Shown here one piece after another: positions 48,990-60,990 of a stretch of DNA of 64,000 nt. Location of the stretch: contig OZ024936.1 of the NCBI GenBank assembly GCA_964017235.1, positions 33,688,040-33,752,039 on the forward strand, read 5' to 3'. A model generated the notes under the pieces. It saw only the letters and a list, made by a program, of their open reading frames with translations, ran no database searches and was not told the origin of the DNA. Positions within the stretch are counted from its first letter, which is position 1; each line of letters opens with the position of its first letter. The position numbers and the translations under genes are program-made. The DNA comes from Sabellastarte sp. h YS-2021 (Eukaryota > Annelida > Polychaeta > Sabellida > Sabellidae).

Positions 48990-50196
48990 GGGCCCGTATT
49001 CACTAAACCTCCTTTATGCCAAGGAACCCTTAAAAAGTAAGGATTTCCTTTTATTTTTTGCCCCTTCCTTTGTTTTTGTATTCATTAAACTTCCCTCAAA
49101 CAAAGGAGCCTAACTTTTTTCCTAGACTTTCAAGGAAACCTTAAAAATCTAGGAAATCCTTAACTTTCAAGGGAATCTTGAATTTTGATATTCACTAACC
49201 TTCCTTTACTGAGGAATCCTTGGTTTTTTCCCTTAATTTTCAAGATAAGTGTGTGACTACCTTTATGATAAAGGGGAGTTTTGGTGGTTTGATTTTTTAA
49301 GTAAAAATTGAGGTAATTTGTGAAATGTTATGACATTTGCACCTTTTTTTGTCCATACTACATCATTTATATCACCATACGTCTTTCTTTGAAATTTTTG
49401 GGATATTCAGTTAATATGTCGTCAAACCCAATGAAAATGTATTTGACGTGTGTCACAATATCGGTGTGAAAAGTGGCTATTACCACAATAGGAAAACTTC
49501 CCGAATGACTACCATTTTTCTGTGTATGTCTGATGAGGGATGTTTTATTTTTATTATCCATCATTTTGTACGATTTATGGGTTAAAGTGTATGAATATTT
49601 AATGAGAGGATGTGAAAAAGCATGTCAAAAAGCATGGCCACCAGTGAATATAAAAACTGCAATCTTTAACCTGCAATATCCCAGTCATTTCTGCATGAAT
49701 TTTAATGTAACAAACATGAGCAGAACTGCTATAATACAACCTTTCTAATGATATATAAATAAAATATATCCTCCTCCGTATTTCCCGCTATTTGGGTCAA
49801 ATAGTATTAGCCTACGGTGGATAATAAAATATAGTATGCAATACAAAAATCTTTAAAAGTTAGATATTTATTTCTTAAAATATGAAATATCATCTTAAAC
49901 TGCAATAGAAAACACACCACAACACTAATCTTAAACAAATAATAAACATGGAAAGAAGAAAATACAAAAGTAAGGAAAAGATAAAGGAGCCTTTATGAAC
50001 AAACGTTTTTAACCAATCAGATGACTGAATGCACTCCTTTAATAAAGGATCCTTTATTTAAGGTCTCCTTTGGCAAGGAAACCATAAAGAAGGTTTAGTG
50101 AATAGCATTTTAAAGGTCACCTTACCAAAGGATATTTTTCACCTTCCTTTAATAAAGGGACCTTAAAAATATAGGAGGTTTAGTGAATACGGCCCC
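48990..50196. mobile_element. foldback element with AAGGAAACC/CCTTT repeats, 1.2 kb
   Basis: GGGCCCGTATTCACTAAACC at the left matches the inverted GGGGCCGTATTCACTAAACC at the right. Arms are built from CCTTTAATAAAGG-, AAGGAAACCTTAAA- and TCCTTAACTTTCAAGG-type self-complementary steps. Internal TATTCA(C/T)TAA half-ends recur at about 49080, 49190 and (inverted) 50095. The centre (about 49280-49960) is unique. Confidence 0.85.
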
Positions 50197-52149
50197 AGAT
50201 ATAGTCACATTTTCCACCTCAGAGCAGCTCTGGATTCTATAAATTATCCACTGATCAAAGTAGTATTATATTTAATTTAGCAAAAGAAGCTATAAATTTG
50301 AGAAAGAAGTTAAAACATTTCACAATTTGTGCACAATCTTATTCTGTGTCCAAAACTATTATAAGAAATGTTTGTTTGAATTTCTACAAGCAGACCAATA
50401 TTGATGCATAAATACACTATTTAGCTCAAATTATAAGACTTTTTTTCTTGGTGCCTATTCTCATATTTTTCATGTGCATTATGCTCATACATAGACTTTC
50501 ACCAAGTCCTTTTGTCTTTTGTGTAATATATGGGTATTGTATGACTTTTGGAGAAACAACCAGCCCTGACAAAAGTTTTGTTTTTTCAGAGACTATATCC
50601 CCCATACTCCAGATTGCTTGTGGTATAATGAACTCCTGTAAAAAAAGTTTCCAATTTAAATTTAACTGTTCTGGCTACTGATGGATACAAATACAAAGAC
50701 TTGGAGCAAGTCTAGCTCATACACAATACACTATGCATTTCAGGTTGTGTGGTTTCTTATACGAGGTCATTGTGGATTTTAAGAAGTTGCAAATGCATAA
50801 ATACACATGTATTACACATTATTTTATAAACATTATTATAAGAGAACACAATGGATCTGTTCTAATGGCTGTATGGTACACTAGTATTAAAATAGCCTAA
50901 TTTTATGGTTGTTGGTTGTTGAAAATATGAAACTACTCAAATATTAAGTAAAAGGTCAAGAAATATCAATATATTATATCAACTTGTATAACTAACCAGC
51001 AGACTGATCCCATGATGTCTAGGACTGCATGCTGTGACATACTGAATTGGAAGTGCCAAATACAATGCATGGTACTATGTTATTTTAACAAGAGCTGCTG
51101 GATGAACTTTGATCAAGTGAAACGTGGAAATATTAAGATTGCCTAGGCAACCAGTATGTTCTATCTAACATTTCGCATTAATATGAAGCCATGTCACTGC
51201 TACTACATCATACATTTTAAATTAATTATATATTTTTTTTCAATCTCGAAATATGGGCGCATGTACTGTTGGTTACAACATAGACACAAATCAAAGCCAT
51301 AACCAACAACTTAAGAAGTGGTTCCCAATCAAGGAAAGAATCAAAACAATTTGGTATGCATCAAACTCAAAGATGCATATTTTGTACAGAATTATTATGC
51401 CGGAAATATGACAACTGTACAGTTTGTACAACAAAAAAGGATTAAGTATATATATAGAGAGCCCCTCAATGGATGTCTTCATATAAAAGCAACATAAACT
51501 ACAATTATTTGTCTTCATACTGATATAAATATCATATTTCTAACTTTAACATGCAACCATATAACACCATTTTCAAGCAAAATCCTGCCAAGATACTATC
51601 TTGAAGATAGAGGGTTGATTGGTGCTCATCTTTTGAAAATATTTTAAAAACCATCTGAGTCACAAATATATCCATTAAAAGGTATTTAAACAGTGATTGT
51701 GCTAATGCCTTATTGCATTAAAATCTATCCACAAAATAAGAAAGAAAACATATTCCAACTAAAGTTTATGAATTCTGTAAAATATATATATTTTAGTGCA
51801 TGTCTTTTGGCTATATTGTAATGGCTTGAAAGTCCAAACACAAATTGTATAGTCTGGATCTTTTTGGATATACCTGCTTGAAACAAATAAAAATGTTTCA
51901 ATTTCTTATCCTAGCAAGAGCTGTTTTGAAGTTTTGAGAGTGCATCTTAGATGTGTCAACAACTCCATTTTTTTAGTAAATTCCTCACTTTTTAAAATGT
52001 TACAGAAACTTATTTCTTTATTCGAGCAATGGAATCAATGAAAGAACAGGATATTTTTCAGTTAACAGGTATTACTCTACTGTTACAGGTTTCCCTTCTA
52101 TGTGCATAGTTATGATCCCTGTAAAGGTGCTGAAAATGTGACCATAATA
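50197..52149. other. non-coding intronic stretch
   Basis: Nothing supported; short frames are AT-rich noise. Confidence 0.35.
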
Positions 52150-53345
52150 TTGCAATTTCAAAAAATAGCATCAGAGATGCCCGTACACCACGGCCCTGGG
52201 GAAACAGTTTTCAACACCATGAGATACAGAAGAAGTGAAACAGTTCAAAGATCAGGACACTTTCAGAGTAAACAGTGTCAGCTTTGTGAAGGTCCAAATA
52301 ATATTTAAGCCAAGAAGATAATGTTTAAGAAAGACAACATTTATGTAAAGATAAAGTATTACAATGAAAATTCAATAGTAAGCTGATGGCATTAATCAGT
52401 AAACTAAAATTATAAATCTGTAAAATTTATTAATTGAAGTATACCTGTCAATGAAAATAGCACAATTAAGTAAAAGTACATTTCATAATCAGCTGAAGCA
52501 ATCCACATATCTCTGTGATAAGAGAAATATGACTCAAAGATGGCAGGTCAACACACTTTGACAGAGCCAAGGTTACAGGTCACACCATGATTGTGCACAC
52601 CTACACCCCCTAACCAATGTCCCTACCAAGTATCAACTTCTTACACCTTACAGTGTCTGCGATATCGCCCACACAAGATTTTAAGGGGCAAGGTCACTAC
52701 AGCAAGGTCAAAGGTCAACTCAAGGTCACACAATAATGTTGTACACCTACACCCTCTAGCTAATATCCATATCAAAATATCAATTTCCTACACTTTACAT
52801 TTTATGAAACATAAAACAGACAAGATTTCCAAGCTTAAGGTCACTATGGCATGGTCAAAGGTCAAATCAAGGTCACAGAATGACGTTGTACAACCTACAC
52901 CCCCCAATTAATGTCCCTACCAAGTATTAACTTCCTAATCCGTATGGTTCCTGAGACATAGCTCAGACAAGATTTTAAAGGTCAAGGTCACTACAGCAAG
53001 GTCAAAGGTCAAATCAATGTCACACTATCATATTGCACACCTACACCCCCAACTAATGTCCCTACCAAGTATTAACTTCATACGCCTTACAGTTTATGAC
53101 ACATAGCCCAGACAAGATTTTCAAACCCAAGGTCACTATGCCAAGATCAAAGGTCAAATCAAAGTCATATCATGACGTTGCTCACCTACAACCCCCAACC
53201 AATGTCCCTACCAAGTATCAATTTCCTACACCTTACGGTTTCTGAGATACAGCCCGGACAAACTATTTCCCGCCGCCCACTCGCCCATCCGGACACCATG
53301 GGTGAAAACAATACCCAGACAACCCTTAAGGGCTGTGGGGTAAAA
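52150..53345 (+). mobile_element. dispersed element ending in 146 bp nuclear-receptor-site repeats
   Basis: 52160-52560 is homologous to 31018-31440. It is followed by about five 146 bp units (anchor near 52585, 52731, 52879, 53025, 53172) of the kind inside the family 1 element. DR1 AGGTCAAAGGTCA is at 52705-52717. It ends in CCCGCC..CGCCCATCCGGACACCATGG and an ACCC-TTAAGGGCTGTGGGGT foldback near 53320-53341. Confidence 0.75.
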
Positions 53346-53798
53346 AACTGTTATCAGGCAAATGTGAAGCTGACAGTCAATCAGGTGAGGCCAAATTCAC
53401 AGTAACTGTCATAAAACATTGTCAAACTCAGAGTTAAATTTCCACCAGGCAATGTCAAACTGAGAGTAATTGTCAACAGGTATTGTCAAACTCACAGTAA
53501 TAGCTGTGGCGTAAAAATCAGTATCTGGAATTGCTATGTCACAGGGTGACATCAATCCCATATAAAAACTGGCACAGAATACGCAATGAAAGTTGGTAAA
53601 ATTTGCAATTTTAAAATAAATGGCCTCAGATGTAGATCCATGTAGATTCACAAATTAAATCCGGCAATTTTAAATCAAATGTATTTTACAACAACCAAAA
53701 GGCTGGGCTTTTCCTTTTTTGTCATTTGACAAGACACTTTAACCATTGTAAAGTACTCTTGTGTCTTTGTGGTGTTTTCATTACAGCCAGTGACTTAC

Positions 53799-54433
53799 CT
53801 GAGTTAAGAGTATCAATGACTGGTTCCAGCCTGGGGAAGCCATTCTTTATAAATGCAGGAGCAGCAAAGAGTGGTCCATTTTCATGTGGCCAGAATGGCC
53901 CATGTTCATCCCGCACTATACCATAACGATCAACAAACTTCCCCTTGTCATTTGTCATGAGTTCAGAACCATCTGGAAAGCGTCCTATTTGTATGGCTTC
54001 TTTAAACCCATTCTTTGTAAATGCATAAAAGAATTCAAACCGTTCTACTGTGGACAAGGAGCCAAAGTTCGACTCTGCCTTTTTAGTAATCTGTGCATAA
54101 TGTGAATGGGACTTGATGCCTCTTGTCAAGTTGCTGAAGAATGATTTTCCACCTTCCTGGTTGGGCGAACTTCTTCCCCCATACTGTAGTAAATCAGTGT
54201 CCAACATATAGTCCCCTGCTGAAAGCTCGGTTGCCATTGGTGCCTGACCGGGCCTGTTCTTCATCAACCGGCGAAGTTTGCGCTCTGTCTGTATCAGCTG
54301 CCATTGCTTCTTGGTGAAATGCTGGTCACGTTTACTTTGGTCAAAACTAAGGTGTGAGTTGAGACGTTCAAGTTTTCCTATTCCTTCTTTTGTTCTGATC
54401 TCTCCATCTTCATCTTCATAATCATCAAATGGT
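53799..54433 (-). CDS. coding exon of unrecognised minus-strand gene (635 bp)
   Basis: On the minus strand the acceptor CCATATTTCAG and donor AACTCAG|GTAAGT are both near-consensus. Entry is phase 2 and exit phase 1. About 211 residues are encoded. It opens acidic (PFDDYEDEDGE), then a charged, probably helical stretch rich in Gln/Lys/Arg (KRDQHFTKKQWQLIQTERKL, then RRLMKNR), then a Gly/Ser linker (YGGRSSPNQEGG). The second half looks globular: VERFEFFYAFTKNGFKEAIQ, GRFPDGSELM, GKFVDRYGIVRDEHGPFWP, PLFAAPAFIKNGFPRLEP. The residue mix and clean splice sites make this the best-supported exon here. GPFWP recurs as GPYWP in the 9 kb exon. No signal peptide or membrane segment. I do not recognise the family; the upstream exon, which must exit in phase 2, was not found before 64000. 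Confidence 0.82.
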
Positions 54434-55970
54434 CTGAAATATGGACATAAGACAGTGTTCACAATATGTAACTTAAGAATTCGACACAGAGCCTGAAATG
54501 ATCCAACTGGGGACAACCCTTTATAAGTAAGTCAAAATTATCAAAAGTTGTGCCAATTTTTATCACTACAGAACAGAGGCTGAATATAAAATAAAAAATC
54601 ACAATTTTAAAAGAATTACTCACAATTAAAGAAACTGCATATAAATCTGACCATAACAATTATAACCATAACAAATTTCACACTTCCAACTTGAATAGAA
54701 AACTTAATGTACTAGTTAACTACATTTTAATCTTGTTTAGTCAATCTTCAGGGATCAGAATTTTCTTTATTTACACATAATTTTCTTGTGTTTTAACAAG
54801 AAAGACTCAAGTTTACAACAAACAGCTGAGCAAGTTGAAGTTTTGTTTGCTAATCTTACAGTCACTATAATAAATCTACTGTTAGTTACCTTAACGATTT
54901 AAGTATACCCATATACCAAAAATAAATTGAATATGTTAAGTTACTTCTATTTCACCGAACTTTAAGTGGTAACCTTAAAGTTTTTATAACAAATTTTGTT
55001 ACAAATATATACAGACATCTTAAGCTAGGTGCCTTTCCAGTGTCTAGCTAAACCCGCACACCAATGCTGAATGAAATTCATGCGGTAATTGTTGAATATT
55101 CATCCTTTCTATGGTAACCTCAAAGTCAACTGAATGAAGTTATTGTTGGGAGTTTAAACATTAAAGCAGATTTCTGGTCTTTAATACAGTTTCCTATCAT
55201 TTTGTAATGATTGTCCATAAAATAAAATGCAATACACAGGTACAAATACACCACTACATTATCTACATTTTATAATCTCTCGGTTTGCAGGAGAAAATAA
55301 TTTTTGAACAAGACTACAACTGGAATTTAAAACACAGATAAATCAAGAGCTACAATAACAGATTTCAATTTTACAAAGATTTTGTATGCTATATGAATGG
55401 GGTCACTAAGCAAAACTAAATCATAAAGATTGAATAATAAAGGACAATATAAGAGAGTCTAAGAGAATATCTTTGGTAATGCTCAGTGAAAAAAAAATGT
55501 GAATGAATGCACTGATTGTGTTGAAAACTTTTTGATGATTGAATCATCTGTCACAGGTGTCCAATTGATAAAACCAACTTATAGGAAATCATGGGCTTTA
55601 AATTAAATGTTTTACAGATAATCATAAATCGACTGAAATGAATGCACAGAAGGTGATTCATTAAATCATCTGTTTGTTTTACTGGACATCTTGATTTGAT
55701 TTAAATTAATGCTTATTATAATAGTGCTTGAATACAATTTTTACTAGATATTGCATCTCAATTCAGTGTATCCCCGGACGGGACATGGTTGAAGCGTGAC
55801 ATACAGAGTATTATGGTTGACACAAATATACCCCTGTTGGGAGGGGGCATAAGTGTTTATGGGAGCAAGTTGTACTGACACTAAGTAAACAAAATATTTG
55901 CTGAATGAAAGATACAAATGTAACTAGAGGATCGCTCGCAAAAAAAAAAAGATAATGTTTTTGCATAGCA
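54434..55970. other. upstream intronic stretch
   Basis: No exon, promoter or repeat supported. Poly-A runs near 55490 and 55940. Confidence 0.35.
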
Positions 55971-56044
55971 AAAACAAAGCGTCCCGAAAAGGATATAAAG
56001 GTGAGTGCTAAAGTATTAAGAAAATGCTTCGTTTCTAGCCTTAT

Positions 56045-56337
56045 ACTGTTGTGGCAACCAAAGTCAGCGCAGTCTGCTCTATCTAGCACGGTTTTCACGA
56101 TATAAGCATTTTTGTGTTTTGCAAAAAATAAAAAAATTAAAAATATCCGCTATATTTGGCGAGACAAAAATATTTTGAAAATTGGCATGGCTACTCTGCA
56201 GAGATACCCAGCAGGTCCAAAATTTTGTTGAGTTCGCTCCATATAGCACAGTTTTCGAGATATAAGCATTTTTGTGTTTTGCAAAAACTTTGAAAATTCA
56301 AAATGGCCACCATTTTTGGGGAGACAAAAATTTTTGT
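56045..56337 (+). repeat. 170 bp repeat, left two units of split array
   Basis: Units contain CTATCTAGCACGGTTTTC, GAGATATAAGCATTTTTGTG and AAAATGGCCACCATTTTTGG. The array breaks in the AAAATTTTTG stretch and resumes at 59767. Confidence 0.85.
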
Positions 56338-56427
56338 CAAGACCACTGCCGTGGTGTGTATCTCCCGCCGAGCATTAAAGCAGAAGAAATAGCTTTTCCG
56401 AGATATTCACAATTTTTCATTTTCGTG
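56338..56427 (+). repeat. family 1 left end inside family 2
   Basis: CAAGACCACTGCCGTGGTGT, then TATCTCCCGCCGAGCATTAA, matches 15844-15905 with few changes. It leads directly into the 133 bp array. No family 1 right-end hairpin is found at the other side. Confidence 0.85.
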
Positions 56428-59400
56428 TGTGAAAGGTCTTCCAAAAGTAGGTGAATGAGTTATTTGAGAAAAATTGGCTATCTGCAATACTATTAAGAGA
56501 TAATTCACATTTACTCATTTTGAGTAGGTGAATAATTATCTATGGGTCTGAAACTTCACCATGTGAAAGCTCTCCCAAAAGTAGGTGAATGAGTTATTTG
56601 AGAAAAATTGGCTATCTGCAATACTTTTAGAGATAATTCGCATTTACTCATTTTGAGTAGGTGAGTAATTAGCTATGGGTCTGAAACTTCACCATGTGAA
56701 AGCTCTCCCACAAGTAGATGAATGAGTATTTGATAAAAATTGGGTATCCGCAATACTTTTACAGATAATTAGCATTTACTCATTTTGAGTAGGTGAATAA
56801 ATAGCTATGGGTCTGAAACTTCACAGAGTGAAAGCTCTCCCAAAAGTAGGTGAATGAGTTATTTGAGAAAAATTGGCTATCTGCAATACTTTTAGAGATA
56901 ATTCACATTTACTCATTTTGAGTAGGTGAATAATTAGCTACGGGTCTGAAACTTCACCAAGTGAAAGCTCTCCCAAAAGTAGGTGAATGATTAATTTGAC
57001 AAAAATTGGCTATCTGCAATACTTTATGAGATAATTCGCATTTACTCATTTTGAGTAGGTGAGTAATTAGCTATGGGTCTGAAACTTCACCAAGTGAAAG
57101 CTCTCCCAAAAGTAGGTGAATGAGTTATTTGAGAAAAATTGGCTATCTGCAATACTTTTAGAGATAATTCGCATTTACTCATTTTGAGTAGGTGAGTAAT
57201 TAGCTATGGGTCTGAAACTTCACCGAGTGAAAGCTCTCCCAAAAGTAGGTGAATGAGTTATTTGAGAAAAATTGGCTATCTGCAATACTTTTAGAGATAA
57301 TTCGCATTTACTCATTTTGAGTAGGTGAGTAATTAGCTATGGGTCTGAAACTTCACCGAGTGAAAGCTCTCCCAAAAGTAGGTGAATGAGTTATTTGAGA
57401 AAAATTGGCTATCTGCAATACTTTTAGAGATAATTCGCATTTACTCATTTTGAGTAGGTGAGTAATTAGCTATGGGTCTGAAACTTCACAGAGTGAAAGC
57501 TCTCCCAAAAGTAGGTGAATGAGTTATTTGAGAAAAATTGGCTATCTGCAATACTTTTAGAGATAATTCGCATTTACTCATTTTGAGTAGGTGAGTAATT
57601 AGCTATGGGTCTGAAACTTCACCAAGTGAAAGCTCTCCCAAAAGTAGGTGAATGATTAATTTGACAAAAATTGGCTATCTGCAATACTTTATGAGATAAT
57701 TCGCATTTACTCATTTTGAGTAGGTGAGTAATTAGCTATGGGTCTGAAACTTCACAGAGTGAAAGCTCTCCCGAAAAGTAGGTAAATGAGTTATTTGAGA
57801 AAAATTGGCTATCTGCAATACTTTTAGAGATAATTCGCATTTACTCATTTTGAGTAGGTGAGTAATTAGCTATGGGTCTGAAACTTCACCAAGTGAAAGC
57901 TCTCCCAAAAGTAGGTGAATGATTAATTTGACAAAAATTGGCTATCTGCAATACTTTATGAGATAATTCGCATTTACTCATTTTGAGTAGGTGAGTAATT
58001 AGCTATGGGTCTGAAACTTCACCAAGTGAAAGCTCTCCCAAAAGTAGGTGAATGAGTTATTTGAGAAAAATTGGCTATCTGCAATACTTTTAGAGATAAT
58101 TCGCATTTACTCATTTTGAGTAGGTGAGTAATTAGCTATGGGTCTGAAACTTCACCAAGTGAAAGCTCTCCCAAAAGTAGGTGAATGAGTTATTTGAGAA
58201 AAATTGGCTATCTGCAATACTTTTAGAGATAATTCGCATTTACTCATTTTGAGTAGGTGAGTAATTAGCTATGGGTCTGAAACTTCACAGAGTGAAAGCT
58301 CTCCCAAAAGTAGGTGAATGAGTTATTTGAGAAAAATTTGCTATCTGTAATACTTTTAGAGATAATTCGCATTTACTCATTTTGAGTAGGTGAGTAATTA
58401 GCTATGGGTCTGAAACTTCACCAAGTGAAAGCTCTCCCAAAAGTAGGTGAATGAGTTATTTGAGAAAAATTGGCTATCTGCAATACATTTAGAGATAATT
58501 CGCATTTACTCATTTTGAGTAGGTGAGTAATTAGCTATGGGTCTGAAACTTCACCAAGTGAAAGCTCTCCCAAAAGTAGGTGAATGAGTTATTTGAGAAA
58601 AATTGGCTATCTGCAATACTTTTAGAGATAATTCGCATTTACTCATTTTGAGTAGGTGAGTAATTAGCTATGGGTCTAAAACTTCACCAAGTGAAAGCTC
58701 TCCCAAAAGTAGGTGAATGAGTTATTTGAGAAAAATTGGCTATCTGCAATACTTTTAGAGATAATTCGCATTTACTCATTTTGAGTAGGTGAGTAATTAG
58801 CTATGGGTCTGAAACTTCACCAAGTGAAAGCTCTCCCAAAAGTAGGTGAATGAGTTATTTGAGAAAAATTGGCTATCTGCAATACTTTTAGAGATAATTC
58901 GCATTTACTCATTTTGAGTAGGTGAGTAATTAGCTATGGGTCTGAAACTTCACCAAGTGAAAGCTCTCCCAAAAGTAGGTGAATGAGTTATTTGAGAAAA
59001 CTTGGCTATCTGCAATACTTTTAGAGATAATTCGCACTTACTCATTTTGAGTAGGTGAGTAATTAGCTATGGGTCTGAAACTTCACCAAGTGAAAGCTCT
59101 CCCAAAAGTAGGTGAATGAGTTATTTGAGAAAAATTGGCTATCTGCAATACTTTTACAGATAATTCGCATTTACTCATTTTGAGTAGGTGAGTAATTAGC
59201 TATGGGTCTGAAACTTCACGAAGTGAAAGCTCTCCCAAAAGTAGGTGAATGAGTTATTTGAGAAAAATTGGCTATCTGCAATACTTTTACAGATAATTCG
59301 CATTTACTCATTTTGAGTAGGTGAGTAATTAGCTATGGGTCTAAAACTTCACCAAGTGAAAGCTCTCCCAAAAGTAGGTGAATGAGTTATTTGAGAAAAA

Positions 59401-59766
59401 TTGGCTATCTGCAATACTTTTAGAGATAATTCGCATTTACTCATTTTGAGTAGGTGAGTAATTAGCTATGGGTCTGAAACTTCACCAAGTGAAAGCTCTC
59501 CCAAAAGTAGGTGAATGAGTTATTTGAGAAAAATTGGCTATCTGCAATACTTTTAGAGATAATTCGCATTTACTCATTTTGAGTAGGTGAATAATTGGCT
59601 ATGGGTCTGAAACTTCACCATGTGAAAGCTCTTCCAAAAGTAGGTGAATGAGTTATTTGAGAAAAATTGGCCATCTTGAATACTTTTAGAGGTAATTCGA
59701 ATTTACTCTTTTTGAGTAGGTGAGCAATTAGCTATGGGTCTGAAACTTCACCAAGTGAAAGCTCTT
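56428..59766 (+). repeat. 133 bp tandem array, about 25 units
   Basis: Same unit as at 17.4-19.1 kb, spacing 133 bases (for example GGGTCTGAAAC at 57075, 57208, 57341). Units are much more uniform than in the first array. A variant with GATTAATTTGACAAAAATTG and ACTTTATGAGATAATTC recurs at about 57000, 57655 and 57925, indicating duplication of multi-unit blocks. Confidence 0.95.
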
Positions 59767-60990
59767 TGGGATAGCTGCTCTGCAGAGATACCCTGAAGAT
59801 AAAAAATTTCGTCGAAATCGCTCTATGTAGCACGGTTTTCGAAATATAAGCATTTTTGTGTTTTGCAATTTTTGCGCAAAAATTCGAAAATTCAAAATGG
59901 CCGCCATTTTTGGCGAGACAAAATTTTTTTGAAAATTGGCATGGCTACTCTGAAGATATACCCTGTGAGTCAAAAATTTCGTCGAAATCGCTCTATCTAG
60001 CACGGTTTTCGAGATATAACCATTTTTATGTTTTGCAATTTTTGCGAAAAATTTGAAAAATCAAAATGGCCGCCATTTTTGGCTAGACAAAATTTTTTTG
60101 AAAATTGGCATGGCTACTCTGCAGAGATACCCTGTGGGTCAAAAATTTCGTCGAAATCGCTCTATCTAGCACGGTTTTCGAGATATAAGCATTTTTGTGT
60201 TTTGCAATTTTGCGAAAAATTCGAAAATTCAAAATGGCCGCCATTTTTTGCGAGAAATTTTTTGTTTGAAAATTGGCATGGCTACTCTGCAGAGATACCC
60301 TGCCGGTCAAAAATTTCGTCGAAATCGCTCTATCTAGCAGGGTTTTTGAGATATAAGCATTTTTATGTTTTGCAATTTTTGCGAAAAATTTGAAAATTCA
60401 AAATGGCCGCCATTTTTGGCGAGACAAAATTTTTTTGAAAATTGGCATGGCTACTCTACGGATATACCCTGTGGGTCAAAAATTTCGTCGAAATCGCTCT
60501 ATCTAGCAGGGTTTTCGAGATATAACCATTTTTATGTTTTACAATTTTTGCGAAAAATTCGAAAATTCAAAATGGCCGCCATTTTTGGCAAGACAAAAAT
60601 TTTTTCAAAATTGAGATAACTACTCTGCAGAGATACCCTGAGGGTCAAAAATTTCGTCGAAATCGCTCTATCTAGCACGGTTTTCGAGATATAAGCATTT
60701 TTGTGTTTTGCAATTTTTGCGAAAATTCAAAATGGCCGCCATTTTTGGCGAGACAAAATTTTTTTGAAAATTGGGAAAAGTACTCCGCAGAGATATCCTG
60801 CGCATCAAAAATTTTGTCGAAATTGCTCTATCTAGCACGGTTTTTGAGATATAAGCATTTTTGTGTTTTGCAATTTTTGCGAAAATTTCGAAAATTCAAA
60901 ATGGCCGCCATTTTGGGCGAGACAAAAATTTTTTGAAAATTGGGAAAACTACTCCGCAGAGATACCCTGCGGGTCAAAAATTTCGTCAAG
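59767..60990 (+). repeat. 170 bp tandem repeat, about 7 units
   Basis: GTCGAAATCGCTCTATCTAG at 169-170 base spacing (59811, 59981, 60150 and on), with ACGGTTTTCGAGATATAAGC and AAAATGGCCGCCATTTTTGG in each. A 121-residue frame (60028-60393) and its neighbours encode only the repeat and are not genes. Confidence 0.93.

Noticed and set aside
56428-59766. Possible CRISPR-like or centromeric array.
   Set aside because: Contiguous 133 bp monomers without spacers exclude CRISPR. A centromeric role cannot be judged from 3.3 kb nested in another array.
60028-60393. 121-residue frame with repeated ENWHGYSAEIPC-type phrases.
   Set aside because: Translation of the 170 bp repeat; neighbours in other frames read the same unit.
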